56,572 bases of DNA from DASVAL01 sp035649575 (GTDB taxonomy: Bacteria > Planctomycetota > UBA1135 > UBA2386): the NCBI GenBank assembly GCA_035649575.1, contig DASRJH010000098.1, forward strand, positions 1 to 56,572, given 5' to 3'. Under the pieces are notes generated by a model that was not told the DNA's origin, did no database searches, and saw only the letters and a list, made by a program, of their open reading frames with translations. Positions 8,548-18,563 of this stretch are shown piece by piece (within the stretch, counting starts at the first letter, position 1; each line of letters opens with the position of its first letter). Made by a program: the position numbers and the translations under genes.

Positions 8548-10637
8548 CTGGCAACGTGAACGTCTCAGTCCCCCCGCTGTCCCGGCCCCGCGTCGGCATC
8601 CGATCGTTGCGGGATCTCACCGCAGTCGCCATGCGACACCTCGGCAAGGCGAGCGCGGTGTTCCTCCTGCTGCTCGGTGCGACCGCGGCCGCGGCGCTCG
8701 TCTTGTCGCCCCAATACCAGTCCGAGGCCAAGCTGCTGGTCAAGATCACGGCCGCGGTCGATCCGCTCGAGGTCACGGGCCGCACGGGCGGCGTCCCGCG
8801 CTCGCGCGAGAGCGAGATCCAAACCGAGATCGCGATCCTCTCCAGTCTCGACCTGCTGCGGCGCGTCGTCGAGAAGCTCGGCCCCGAGCCCTTCCTCGGG
8901 GATTCGGCAAACGAACCCCGGACCACCCTGACCCCCGAGGACGCTGCGCTGATTCAGTTCGACAAGAACATGAAAGCCAGCGGGGAGCAGGAGTCGAACA
9001 TCATTCGCATCGCCTACACGAATGAGAGGCCGATCGTGGCCGCACAGGTCCTCGAGAGCCTGATCGAGCTCTACCTCGAGAAGCGCGCGGTCGTGCATCG
9101 CTCCCCGGGCGCCTACGAGTTCCTCGCGGAACAGCTCAGCGGCCTGGACGAGCGTCTGCGCGGGCTACGCGAGCGCCTCTACACGATCAAGACCGAGAAC
9201 GACATCTACTCGCTCGACGAACAGCGCAAATCGATCAGCGGCATGGTCGCAGCGCGCGAGGAAACGGCTGATGAGCTACATGCGTCGATCGCAGCGGCGG
9301 TTTCGCGGATCACGTCGCTGCAGCAGGAGTTCGATCGGCTGCCGGTCACGCGAATCCTGCAGGAGGCCTCGGGCCACGAGAACCCGGTTGCCGACCACAT
9401 GCGGATCAGTCTGTTCGACATGCTGATGCAGGAGCGCGAGCTGCAGACGCGATTCCCGGCCGAGGACCGGAAGGTCAAGGACCTGAGAACGCGGATCGCG
9501 ATGACGGAGGGTCTGCTCGAGACGGAGCCCGCGAATCGGTCCTGGGTTACCACGGGCGCGGACGAGAACCGGTACCAGGTCCAGCTCGCGATCGTGAACG
9601 AGCAGGCTGCGTTGCTCGGCTTGAGATCCCGTCTGGACTCGGCGCAATCGACCGCCAAGACAGCGCGCGCGCGGCTCGACGCGCTGAACCACTGTGAACG
9701 CGAGCTCAAGGCGCTCGACCAGGAGATCGCGCTCGGTGAATCGACGCGTGCGCGGTATCTCGAGGGCGCCGAGCAGGCGCGCATCGACCGCGCCCTCGAG
9801 GACCAGAAGATCTCGAACATCGGCGTGGTCCAGGCGGCGACGCGCCCCATGTTGCCGGTCGGGCCCGGCCGCAAATGGGTCGCCCTGATCGGCATCATCG
9901 TTGCCACCTTCGCAGCGATGGGCACCGTGTTCCTGTTCGACTACTTCGACGACTCGTTCCACACGCCAGAGAGTGTCGAGGCCGGCTTGCGGATCCCCGT
10001 GCTGGCTTCGATCCCTTCCTCGCGGCGCCTGGGTCGCTGGCTCGGCCACGCCCGCGACAAGAAGGACCCGTGGAACGGCTCGCTGCCGCGCGGCGTCGCG
10101 CGCGAGTGTCGGCTCATGGTCGCGCGCATCGCCACAAAGCTCGGCGCGGACCGGCGACCACTCGTGCTCGGCGTGACGAGCAGCAAGGGCGGCGTCGGAG
10201 TGACGAGCGTGGCCGCGTTTCTCGCAGCCGAGCTGGCGAGCCGTGGCGACGGGCCTGTGCTGCTCGTGGATCGCGATTTCAACGAGAAGCGCCTGACGCG
10301 CGCCCTGGTCGACGAGTCGACCGAAGCCGCGAACCTGCCCGTGCGCGCGACTCCGCTCGAGCACCTGCACATCCTCCCCGCCGACGACGAGAACGGCGAG
10401 CTCAGGGAACTGACGACACTCAGGTCCTTCTCGTATGTCGTCGTCGACGTGCCCGCCGTGGAGCTTTCCGAGCACGCGCTGGCCGACGCGCGGAGCTGCG
10501 ATGGCGTGGTATTCGTGGTGGCGCCCGGCAAGAGCCACCTGCTCGAATCGCACCGTGGCATCGATATCCTGAAGGAGGGCGGCGTTCGGGTGCTCGGCAC
10601 CGTGCTCAACAAGCGACGCTTCTCGACCTCCGACTAG
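8544..10637 (+). CDS. Wzz/GNVR co-polymerase fused to BY-kinase-like ATPase
   Basis: 697 residues; its ATG overlaps the previous stop as ATGA, so the two are translationally coupled. The Wzz region has a first membrane span at about 37-54, long periplasmic coiled coils (about 195-265 and 345-420) and a second span at about 446-466. FHTPESVEAGLRIPVLASIP marks the junction to a cytoplasmic P-loop domain: Walker A SSKGGVGVTS (546-555), Walker A' LLVDRDF (573-579) and Walker B VVVDVP (632-637). The family sets polysaccharide chain length and export through ATPase and tyrosine autophosphorylation cycles. The Walker A loop is MinD/ParA-like (KGGVGVTS) and the C-terminus, ending RRFSTSD, has no tyrosine cluster, so it may be an ATPase without autokinase activity. 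Confidence 0.85.
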   Translation: MTGNVNVSVPPLSRPRVGIRSLRDLTAVAMRHLGKASAVFLLLLGATAAAALVLSPQYQSEAKLLVKITAAVDPLEVTGRTGGVPRSRESEIQTEIAILSSLDLLRRVVEKLGPEPFLGDSANEPRTTLTPEDAALIQFDKNMKASGEQESNIIRIAYTNERPIVAAQVLESLIELYLEKRAVVHRSPGAYEFLAEQLSGLDERLRGLRERLYTIKTENDIYSLDEQRKSISGMVAAREETADELHASIAAAVSRITSLQQEFDRLPVTRILQEASGHENPVADHMRISLFDMLMQERELQTRFPAEDRKVKDLRTRIAMTEGLLETEPANRSWVTTGADENRYQVQLAIVNEQAALLGLRSRLDSAQSTAKTARARLDALNHCERELKALDQEIALGESTRARYLEGAEQARIDRALEDQKISNIGVVQAATRPMLPVGPGRKWVALIGIIVATFAAMGTVFLFDYFDDSFHTPESVEAGLRIPVLASIPSSRRLGRWLGHARDKKDPWNGSLPRGVARECRLMVARIATKLGADRRPLVLGVTSSKGGVGVTSVAAFLAAELASRGDGPVLLVDRDFNEKRLTRALVDESTEAANLPVRATPLEHLHILPADDENGELRELTTLRSFSYVVVDVPAVELSEHALADARSCDGVVFVVAPGKSHLLESHRGIDILKEGGVRVLGTVLNKRRFSTSD

Positions 10638-10738
10638 GTACTCTGTCCAGGCACCACAGCTCGACCTGTCCTGACCATGTCGCCGTTCGTGACCCTGCCC
10701 TTCCATGTGTCGTCATCGCTACTCTGCACAGCTGCTAG

Positions 10739-10744
10739 TATCCT
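10739..10744 (+). promoter_or_regulatory. Candidate -10 element TATCCT
   Basis: AGTATCCTGG sits 25 bases before ATG 10770. It matches the hexamer upstream of the genes at 285, 32960 and 44380 and favours the 10770 start over ATG 10677, which would lie upstream of the promoter. No clear -35 is seen. Confidence 0.35.
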
Positions 10745-10769
10745 GGCGCTCGGCCCTGCCCGCAGTAGC

Positions 10770-11699
10770 ATGACCCCCGGCACAAACCCGTCCCTGCTAC
10801 AGATCGGCGTGCCTTTGCGCGTGGACATTGGAGGATCCACCTGCATCGTGCGCCCCGTTTCGGTGCGCCAACGCAACTGGTCACGCGTTGCCATTGCCAG
10901 CGTCGACGGCGGGAACGGAGCACCGGCGGAGCGCGTGTTCCTGAAGCAGTTCGTGGACCGCCGTGGCATGGTTCATCACGAGCAGCTCGACTACGAACGC
11001 GACGGTTGTCTGCGGGCCGCTGGTGTGCAGCAAGGGGCGCTTCGGGTCGTGTCCGTGATCGGCGGAGCGCCCGCCGAGGCTGTGTTGGCATATCCTGCGC
11101 TGCGAATGGCCACGCCGGACGAGTTGCTGCGTCGGGACCCCGCCCTCGCCGCCGCCGTCCTGCCACAGGTCCTGGCCAGTGCCACCGCGTTCCTGCGCGC
11201 GCTCCCGAAGGCTGGCAGCAATTCGCCGGCCCTCAAGTGCAAGAAACGCGCATATGGCAGCCCGTCGAGCTCGTTGAGCTTCAAGGGACTCGATGTCCGC
11301 AACATCGGTGTGCTGCTAGACGACAAGGGACGACCTGCTGACAGCGCCCTGGTCATTTTCGACCTCGGGCGGCCCTACCTGGCACCGATCGAAGAGGCCG
11401 CGGCCAAGCTGTTCGTGTCGTGTGGCCTGCTCAACTGGGGTCTGCCGTTGAGCCGGTTCCTGTCTGGGCCCGATCCGGAGACCATCGCGGCGGCGGCAAG
11501 GGCGTTCGCCGAGTTCTTGGAGTTGGCCGCGATCGACGCCGAGATCGGGCTGCAGCAGCGTTTTCGCCTGCATGACGCACAGGGCAGCAGCGGCGTCATG
11601 CGGCTGATGAAACGCTTGATCGTCGCGACCGTCGGCAGGCGTTACCTGCGCGAGCTGAAGCGATTCTGCCGACTGCAGCTCGAGAAGATCCGACCGTGA
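10770..11699 (+). CDS. Protein-kinase-fold small-molecule or lipid-glycan kinase (putative)
   Basis: 309 residues from ATG 10770; ATG 10677 would add 31 hydrophobic residues with no kinase character and lies upstream of the candidate promoter. Kinase-like landmarks in order: RVFLKQF with a possible ATP-binding Lys59, then FKGLDVRNIGVLLDD, where D175 and N178 resemble a catalytic loop, then VIFDLGRPYL, where D198 stands for the metal-binding DFG/DLG aspartate. The C-terminal 60 residues are basic and helical (MRLMKRLIVATVGRRYLRELKRF), suggesting membrane association. This fits lipopolysaccharide-core or glycan kinases of the protein-kinase superfamily. It follows the export pair on the same strand and converges on the gene ending at 11712, leaving 12 bases between the stops. 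Substrate unknown. Confidence 0.6.
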   Translation: MTPGTNPSLLQIGVPLRVDIGGSTCIVRPVSVRQRNWSRVAIASVDGGNGAPAERVFLKQFVDRRGMVHHEQLDYERDGCLRAAGVQQGALRVVSVIGGAPAEAVLAYPALRMATPDELLRRDPALAAAVLPQVLASATAFLRALPKAGSNSPALKCKKRAYGSPSSSLSFKGLDVRNIGVLLDDKGRPADSALVIFDLGRPYLAPIEEAAAKLFVSCGLLNWGLPLSRFLSGPDPETIAAAARAFAEFLELAAIDAEIGLQQRFRLHDAQGSSGVMRLMKRLIVATVGRRYLRELKRFCRLQLEKIRP

Positions 11700-11711
11700 T
11701 CACACGCCGGC

Positions 11712-13223
11712 CTACAGCCGGCTCCACACTTCGCGCCGCACGAAGGCCAGCGTCTCGGCTTCCGTCATGCCGCCTGGAACCCGCACGACCTGGGCGCGGC
11801 GGAAACGATACTCGTGAGCGAGCTTGCCGCGACGACGCAGGTATTCCGTGTCCTGGCCGGGCTTGTCGCGGCCGAGATTCCGCTGGATCGCCTCGTCGAG
11901 GCTGACCGTGAGCTCGACCACGATGTCGGGGGCCGGCAGATCGCGGTAGATGGCGGTCTCCCAACGCATGGCCCGCTGCTTCAAATTCGATCGCTGCGCT
12001 GCGATGACCTCGTCCGTGAAACTGGCACTGTCGACGGTGCCCGCGTCGTCGGCGGGATAGCGATCGCAAAGTACTATGCGGCCATTGCGGCTGCGACGGA
12101 ACACGTCGCGCAGCAACTTGCGGCGCTCGATCGCCAGCATGAGCTTGCGCACGATGTAGAGCCACCCCAACTGCGCGCTCGGGTCCTCATTCGCCTGCTG
12201 ATCGCCACGATGGGTCACGGCGTCCGGGCGCACTCGCCGCATCAACGGGATCAGGCGATTGGGCAGCCAGGTCAAGAGCGTGCTCGGCGGCTTGCCGACG
12301 TGCACGTAGCGAACTCCCAACTCGCGCCCGAGCCACTGCCGAATGTGCCCACAGACTGTCGATTTCCCCGATGCATGGGGCCCTACGACCGCGAGCACGA
12401 CGCCTCCCTCGTCGAGCTCCATGTGCCTCTCCTTCGCGAGGCGATTCCAGGCGATCTGCGCCAACCCGACGACGGAGCGCCAGGCGCGGCCCAATGCACC
12501 ATACCGGTAGAAGCGGGCCAGGGGCAGCGCGAGGCGCCTGGCCAACGCACCGAGATCCAACGGGTCGGTGCCAGCGGCCAGCGCGTCGACGATGTCGAGT
12601 ACGAGCTTGGGCTCGATGCCCGGAAAGTGCCGTGTCATCAGTTCTGCGAGCTGGGTCCGATCCAGACCGGCCATGAGCCACGCGAACTCCTCGGCGATGA
12701 GCTTCCGGCTCCTGCGCACCAACTTGCGGTCGATCGGTCGCACGACCTTCAGCGCGAGCCGGAACGTGAAGACGATCGTCTCGGCCGTCTTGGTCGGCAC
12801 ATGCACGCCCTGCTCGAGGCGACGATTCTCGAGCAGCATCGTCTCGAACGGCAAGCCATAGCTCTTGAGCAGGTGGTCCCCGGTCAGGATACGCGTGTAT
12901 GAGTGGACGTTGAGCAGGCGCCCGTCGGTGTCGACGCCGAGGAAGTGGAACACACCGGGCTGGCTGCGACTGGATGGTGTCGAGGCGGGTCGGAAACCCT
13001 GCTCGTACAGGAGGCGGGCAAAGGCCCGGAAGTCGCTCCTGGCCACCAACAGATCGAAGTCCTCGTCCCCGGCGAGTGCGTGTTGGATGTGGTAGTTGCT
13101 CTTCCAATGGCAGTAGCAGATGCCGGCATCGTCCAGCAACCGAGCGATGCGCCGGAAGACCTGGGGCTCGTCTGGCGCAGCCGTCGGGGTCGGCTGCGTC
13201 GGTGGAGCTGCGGATTGCTTCAT
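11712..13223 (-). CDS. Nucleotidyltransferase-like plus thymidylate-kinase-like fusion protein
   Basis: 503 residues. A proline-rich N-terminus (about 1-20) precedes a segment with YCHWKSNYHIQHALAGDEDFDLLV (residues 37-60), a DxD-bearing pattern seen in nucleotidyltransferase-fold proteins. A helical linker leads to a P-loop kinase domain: Walker A GPHASGKST (281-289), DRYPAD (387-392), the thymidylate-kinase-type DRY motif, and a basic lid region near 448-475. It is probably cytosolic. The domain pair is twice the size of a normal dTMP kinase, so a housekeeping role is unlikely; it recalls P-loop kinases found in polysaccharide loci, perhaps phosphorylating a sugar, lipid carrier or nucleotide precursor. 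No ribosome-binding site precedes the ATG. Substrate not assignable. Confidence 0.7.
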   Translation of the reverse strand: MKQSAAPPTQPTPTAAPDEPQVFRRIARLLDDAGICYCHWKSNYHIQHALAGDEDFDLLVARSDFRAFARLLYEQGFRPASTPSSRSQPGVFHFLGVDTDGRLLNVHSYTRILTGDHLLKSYGLPFETMLLENRRLEQGVHVPTKTAETIVFTFRLALKVVRPIDRKLVRRSRKLIAEEFAWLMAGLDRTQLAELMTRHFPGIEPKLVLDIVDALAAGTDPLDLGALARRLALPLARFYRYGALGRAWRSVVGLAQIAWNRLAKERHMELDEGGVVLAVVGPHASGKSTVCGHIRQWLGRELGVRYVHVGKPPSTLLTWLPNRLIPLMRRVRPDAVTHRGDQQANEDPSAQLGWLYIVRKLMLAIERRKLLRDVFRRSRNGRIVLCDRYPADDAGTVDSASFTDEVIAAQRSNLKQRAMRWETAIYRDLPAPDIVVELTVSLDEAIQRNLGRDKPGQDTEYLRRRGKLAHEYRFRRAQVVRVPGGMTEAETLAFVRREVWSRL

Positions 13224-13406
13224 GGGTAGGGTCCGGCTACGGCCTCGCGAAGGTACAAGATCCGGGCTCGGAGCCCTGGTGCCTTCGCCTGTGTCGTGTT
13301 CATCGGCATTCGTCCACCAGGGAATGGACTCTGCCGTTGTACCACGAACCCTGGCTCGAGCGCCCCTCCCTTGCCGGTCGCCACGGTCGCCGCGGGGCGA
13401 GCGTGC

Positions 13407-16400
13407 TCACTGATAGGTGATGATGAGCCTCGGGGCGACCGTGGGGCTCAGGTCGTAGGAGGACGCAGTGCGGCAGCCAGTGCCCGTGACCACGAAGACC
13501 ATCGCGTTGCCGGAACTCCAGCCGGGACGGCTCACGATCTCCTGCACGATGCTCGAGAGGTCGGGCGTGCGCTGGTTGGGGCCAGCTTCGTTGACCGTGG
13601 TCCAAGGCACGGGCGCCCAAACGGCCGTAGCCGTGGTGCGAGGTCGGTTGGAGATGCTGTTGGCTGTCGTCTTGAACGTGGCAGCGTTGTCGGTGTCGTT
13701 CCCCGCGATCGTGAGCTGGGTCGGCTCCGACTTGGCTTCCTTGGTCGTGAACTGCACGTAGGCAGACGTGATCACAGCACCAGCAGGGATCGTGAGGTCC
13801 AGGAAGCGGAGTCCCACGACCTGGGTCACCGTGCCGTCGACCGTCATCTCGAGATCGTTGCCGCTACGGGTCACACTGCCAGGTATCTCTTCGGCGTCGT
13901 CGTGGCTGTTCGTGATGGCGCGCTCGAGGCTGATGCCGGCCTGCACCGTGACCACGACCGTGTCCGTGCGCGTGAACTCACTGTCGGAGGCAGTGAGCTG
14001 GCAGGTGTAGCTGCCGGCCGCCGAGAACGAAACGTCGGTCACAGGTTGCGTCGGCGCCGTGAAGGACGCAGTGCCGGGTCCCGACACCAGGCTCCATTCG
14101 ATCGTCAGTGGTAGAGACAAGCCGTCGTCGCCGACACTGCCCGTGAGATGCGCTGCAGCCGAGAGCAGCGTGCTGACATCGGGCCCGGCGTTGACCACGG
14201 GCGGCTGGTTGACAGGCGCTGCCTGCACCGTGACCACGACCGTGTCCGTGCGCGTGAACTCATCATCGGAGGCGAGGAGCTGGCACGTGTAGCTGCCGGC
14301 CGCCGAGAACGAAACGTCGGTCACAGCCTGCGCCGGCGTCGTGAAGGAAGCCGTGCCGGGACCCGACAACAGGCTCCATTGGATCGTCAACGGGCCGGAC
14401 AAGCCGTCGTCGCTGACACTGCCCGCAAGATGCGCCGCCGAAGGCATCACAGTGGTGACATCAGGCCCGGCGTTGACGACGGGCGGCTGGTTGACTGGAG
14501 GAGGCTGCACGGTGACCACGACCGTGTCCGTGCGGGTGAACTCGCCATCGGCGGCCGCGAGCTGGCACGTGTAGCTACCAGGCGCCGAGAACGAAACGTC
14601 GGTCACGGCCTGCGCTGGCGTCGTGAAGGACGCCGTGCCGGGACCCGAGAGCAGGCTCCATTGGATCGTCAGGGGGCCGCCGGGCAGGCCGTCGTCGGTG
14701 ACGGCGCCCACGAGGTGCGCTGCACTCGCGAGCGGGGTGCTGACATCGGGGCCGGCACTGACGACGGGCGGCTGGTTGATGGGAGCCGCGGCCTGATAGG
14801 TGACGATGAGCTTTGCCGCGAACGCAGGGCCGCGCTCGAACGCGGACGCAGTGCGGCAGCCAGTGCCCGTGATCACGAAGACCATCGCGCTGCCGGCACT
14901 CCAGCCCGGACGGTTCACGATCTGCTGCACGATGCTCGCAAGGTTGGGCGTGCGCTGGTTCGGGCCCGCTTCGTTGACAATGGTCCAGGGCACGGGAGCC
15001 CAAGCGACCGTATTTGTCGTGCGAGGTCGGCTCGAGATGTTGGCGGCCGTCGTCGTGAACCCCAGCGCGTTGTCGCTGGCCTGGCCCGCGATCGTGAGCT
15101 GGGTCGCAATCGACTTCGCTTGGTCGGTCGTGAACTGCACGTACGCGGACGTGATGGCGGCAGGAGTCGGGATCTGGATGTTCTGGAAGCGGATTCCGAC
15201 GATCTGAGTCACCGAGCCGTCGACCACGATCTCGAGATCGCTGCTTGTGCGGTTCACCGAGGTCGGTCCCTCTTCGGCGTCGTCGTTGCCGTTCGCGATA
15301 GCCTGCTCGATGCTGCCGCCGGACTGCACTGTGACGACGACCGTGTCCGTGCGCGTGAATTGGCTGTCGGAGGCAGTGAGCTGGCACGTGTAGCTGCCGG
15401 CCGCCGAGAACGAAACGTCGGTCACGGGCTGCGTTGGCGATGTGAAGGACGCTGTGCCGGGCCCCGACACGAGGCTCCATTGAATCGTGAGCGGTAGAGA
15501 CACGCCGTCGTCGGTGACGCTGCCCGCCAAATGCGCAGCCGACGTGATCACCGTGGTGACGTCGGACCCGGCATCGACCACGGGCGCCTGGTTGACGGGC
15601 GCTGGCTGCACAGTGACCACGACCGTGTCCGTGCGCGTGAACACGCCATCGGAGGCTTCGAGCTGGCACGTGTAGCTGCCGTCCGCAGAGAACGAGACGT
15701 TGGTCGAGGCTTGCGTCGGCGTCGTGAAGGTCGCAGTGCCGGGCCCCGACACGAGGCTCCATTGGATCGTCAGCGGTAGAGACAAACCGTCGTCGGTGAC
15801 GGTGCCCGCGAGGTGCGCCGCCGACGGCATCACGTTGTTCACATCGGGCCCGGCATTGACGACGGGAGGTTGGTTGACGGGCGCCGGCTGCACCGTGACC
15901 ACGACCGTGTCCGTGCGCGTGAACTCGCCATCGGCGCCTGCGAGCTGGCACGTGTAGGTGCCGTCCGTCGAGAACGAGACGTCGGTCGTCGCTTGCGTAG
16001 GCGCAGTGAAGGTCGCAGTGCCAGGACCCGACAGCAGACTCCATTGGACCGTCAGCGGAAAGCCCGGCAGGTCGTCGTCGGTGACGCTGCCTGCAAGGTG
16101 CGCTGGAGTGGCGAACGGCGTCGTGACATCGAAGCCGGCATCGACGACGGGCGGCTGGTTGACGGGAGCCGCCGACTGATAGGTGACGACGAGCTTGGCC
16201 ACGAGTGCGGGGTTGCGTTCGAACGCAGACGCTGTGCGGCAACCAGTACCCGTGATCACGAAGACCAGCGCGTTGCCGGGACTCCAGCCCGGACGGTTCA
16301 CGATCTGCTGCACGATGCTCGCAAGCTCGGGAGTGCGCTGGTTGGGGCCCGCTTCGTTGACGGTGGTCCAGGGCACGGGAGCCCAAGCGACCGTACTGGT

Positions 16401-18563
16401 GGTGCGAGGTCGGCTCGAGATGTTGAAGGTCGGCGTCGTGAACCCGGGCGCGTTGTCGCTGGCCTGACCCGCGATCGTGAGCTGCGTCGCAGTCGACTTG
16501 GCTTCGTCGGTCGTGAATTGCACGAACGCGGACGTGATGAGGGCAGGATTCGGGATCAGGACGTTCTGGAACCGGATTCCGACGACCTGGCTCACGGTGC
16601 CATCGAGCACCATCTCGAGATCGGTGCTGCTACGCGTCACCGTGCCAGCCGGCGATTCCTCGGCATCGTCGTTCCCGGTAGCAATGACCCGCTCCACGGT
16701 GGTGCTGCCCGCTGGTTGCTGCACGATGACCACGACCGTGTCCGTCCGGGTCAACTCGCCATCGAAGGCGCTGAGCTGGCAGGTGTAGGTGCCCACCGCC
16801 GAGAACGAAACGTCTGTCACGGGTTGCGCTGGCGCCGTGAACGTCGCCGTGCCGGGACCCGAAAGCAGACTCCATTGGGTCGTCAGGGGACCGCCGGGCA
16901 GGCCGTCGTCGGCAACGCTACCCGCAAGGTGCGCAGCCGTGACGACCAGGATCGCGACATCGGGCCCGGCATCCACGATGGGCGGTTGGTTGATGGGCGC
17001 GGTCGTAGGAACCCCGTACTCGAGCATCAGGCCGTCGTTCTCGTTCGGATCGACGTCGTTGTCGGCGCGGCGGTCGACGAGGAACAGACTGTCGCCGGCG
17101 CCGACCGTGCTCGGAGCGAACACGAGGCCCGCAGGCCTTTCGAGTCCGGCGCTTGGCAACGTGACCGTTCGGAGAAACTGTCCCAAGGGATTCAGGTGCA
17201 AGAGCACGGTCTTCGGTTCGCCCGTCACATAGATACCGCCATCGGCCGGACGCACCGCGATGCCCTCTGGATCGATCACTCCGAACGCTGCTGTGTCCAC
17301 GGTGAGGAGCACGTCGTCACCGTTCGGTGAAGTGCCGTCGAAGATCCCGTTGTTCCCCGGACGCAGCCTGAATACGCGATCGACCTCGCCGCCTGCGATC
17401 CACAACTCGCGCGTCACGTTGTCGAACGCGAGACCCTCGGGGTCGATCGAGAAGTTGCCCACGCTGAACGAGCGCATCGTGTCGTCCGAGGTGTGCAGCA
17501 AGCCATCGGGGCCAGCAGAAACGACGTAGATGCGGCGAGTGTCGTCGTCGCTGATGTAGAACGTCCGCGTGGAACTGTCGAAGGCGATGTCGGTCGGCTC
17601 GATCGAGTAGCCCACCGTCGTGCTCGTGCGCGACACGATGCCCGTGCGACTGCATTCGAACATGTTGGTGCCCGCGTAGATCGACATCTCGTCGACTTCG
17701 CCGTCGCAGACGATCAGAACATCGCGCAGGTTGTCGTAGGCAATGCCCGACGGGTCTGGGCTCGGCGGCGACCACGAAGCCGTCGACACGGTGGCTCGCA
17801 ACGTTGCAACGTCGTCGTCGAGTCCCACAGCATTCCACGTCCACTGGGAGGTCAGCAACCGTTGGTCACCGCTGCTGACGAACAGGTCGTGATCGCCGGT
17901 GCCGGTCGGCGCGAAGCCGAACGCGAGCAGTTCGGGCACGGGCCGCAACAGCCCGGCCCTGGGGTTCGGATCGACCGCAGAATGCTGCAGCAGATCGCCC
18001 GTTGCCGGGTCGAAGCCGACGATGCGATCCCGCGCGAAGTCGAAGGCGATTCCCCTGATCGTGCTCCACGCCGGCGGCAACGGCGTCGACTGGAACTTCG
18101 CCCTTCCTGCGCGCAGATCCGCGAGGTCGATGCGCAGCAGGCTCGGTCCGGCGGCGTCGACCAGCACGACGTGCTCGCGCTTGCCGTCGATGCAGAGCCC
18201 GGCCGGCGAGGACCAGGTCAGAGGAGGAACTGCCAGTACGTGCAACGCGAGCGACGACGAGGCATCGAGCAGCACGAGGGCACCTTGCGGCAACGCGAAC
18301 ACGAGCTGCGCCACTTCCGTGCCGACGTAGTTTGCCGAACACAACAAGGGGTCCGGGACGGGAAGCGTCGACTCACCAACTCGCAGCGCCGGACGAGGCA
18401 CCGGTGCATATGCGAGCTGCGCCGAAGAGAACCCGTGGAACGGCAGCAGAAACTGCGCAGCGGCAAGGGGCTCGAGGAGGCCTGCCAGCCGAGGCTCAAC
18501 GATCGGGGGTGCTTGTGCGAACAGAGCCGTGGCAGCGAGAGATACGGTGACAGGGATGCGCAT
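13407..18563 (-). CDS. Giant secreted PKD/DNRLRE-like repeat protein (paralog A)
   Basis: 1718 residues with a short signal peptide (MRIPVTVSLAATALFAQA). Residues about 20-490 form a propeller-like region rich in Asp loops (YISDDDTRRIYVV, DPEGLAFDNVTRELWIAGG, DPEGIAVRP). One PKD domain (NQPPIVDAGPD...TYTCQLSAFDGELTRTDTVVV) is followed by a roughly 165-residue DNRLRE-like beta module (VERVIATGNDDAEES...QLTIAGQASDNAP...KLVVTYQ), then three PKD, one module, three PKD and a final module: 7 PKD and 3 modules. PKD domains are Ig-like spacers in surface proteins, and DNRLRE modules are beta-sandwiches of extracellular proteins. No membrane anchor or sorting tail is seen. Upstream TATGCT (18613-18618, minus strand) may be a -10. 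There is no Shine-Dalgarno sequence; CCTCCTCG precedes the ATG. It is likely structural or adhesive. Confidence 0.8.
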   Translation of the reverse strand: MRIPVTVSLAATALFAQAPPIVEPRLAGLLEPLAAAQFLLPFHGFSSAQLAYAPVPRPALRVGESTLPVPDPLLCSANYVGTEVAQLVFALPQGALVLLDASSSLALHVLAVPPLTWSSPAGLCIDGKREHVVLVDAAGPSLLRIDLADLRAGRAKFQSTPLPPAWSTIRGIAFDFARDRIVGFDPATGDLLQHSAVDPNPRAGLLRPVPELLAFGFAPTGTGDHDLFVSSGDQRLLTSQWTWNAVGLDDDVATLRATVSTASWSPPSPDPSGIAYDNLRDVLIVCDGEVDEMSIYAGTNMFECSRTGIVSRTSTTVGYSIEPTDIAFDSSTRTFYISDDDTRRIYVVSAGPDGLLHTSDDTMRSFSVGNFSIDPEGLAFDNVTRELWIAGGEVDRVFRLRPGNNGIFDGTSPNGDDVLLTVDTAAFGVIDPEGIAVRPADGGIYVTGEPKTVLLHLNPLGQFLRTVTLPSAGLERPAGLVFAPSTVGAGDSLFLVDRRADNDVDPNENDGLMLEYGVPTTAPINQPPIVDAGPDVAILVVTAAHLAGSVADDGLPGGPLTTQWSLLSGPGTATFTAPAQPVTDVSFSAVGTYTCQLSAFDGELTRTDTVVVIVQQPAGSTTVERVIATGNDDAEESPAGTVTRSSTDLEMVLDGTVSQVVGIRFQNVLIPNPALITSAFVQFTTDEAKSTATQLTIAGQASDNAPGFTTPTFNISSRPRTTSTVAWAPVPWTTVNEAGPNQRTPELASIVQQIVNRPGWSPGNALVFVITGTGCRTASAFERNPALVAKLVVTYQSAAPVNQPPVVDAGFDVTTPFATPAHLAGSVTDDDLPGFPLTVQWSLLSGPGTATFTAPTQATTDVSFSTDGTYTCQLAGADGEFTRTDTVVVTVQPAPVNQPPVVNAGPDVNNVMPSAAHLAGTVTDDGLSLPLTIQWSLVSGPGTATFTTPTQASTNVSFSADGSYTCQLEASDGVFTRTDTVVVTVQPAPVNQAPVVDAGSDVTTVITSAAHLAGSVTDDGVSLPLTIQWSLVSGPGTASFTSPTQPVTDVSFSAAGSYTCQLTASDSQFTRTDTVVVTVQSGGSIEQAIANGNDDAEEGPTSVNRTSSDLEIVVDGSVTQIVGIRFQNIQIPTPAAITSAYVQFTTDQAKSIATQLTIAGQASDNALGFTTTAANISSRPRTTNTVAWAPVPWTIVNEAGPNQRTPNLASIVQQIVNRPGWSAGSAMVFVITGTGCRTASAFERGPAFAAKLIVTYQAAAPINQPPVVSAGPDVSTPLASAAHLVGAVTDDGLPGGPLTIQWSLLSGPGTASFTTPAQAVTDVSFSAPGSYTCQLAAADGEFTRTDTVVVTVQPPPVNQPPVVNAGPDVTTVMPSAAHLAGSVSDDGLSGPLTIQWSLLSGPGTASFTTPAQAVTDVSFSAAGSYTCQLLASDDEFTRTDTVVVTVQAAPVNQPPVVNAGPDVSTLLSAAAHLTGSVGDDGLSLPLTIEWSLVSGPGTASFTAPTQPVTDVSFSAAGSYTCQLTASDSEFTRTDTVVVTVQAGISLERAITNSHDDAEEIPGSVTRSGNDLEMTVDGTVTQVVGLRFLDLTIPAGAVITSAYVQFTTKEAKSEPTQLTIAGNDTDNAATFKTTANSISNRPRTTATAVWAPVPWTTVNEAGPNQRTPDLSSIVQEIVSRPGWSSGNAMVFVVTGTGCRTASSYDLSPTVAPRLIITYQ

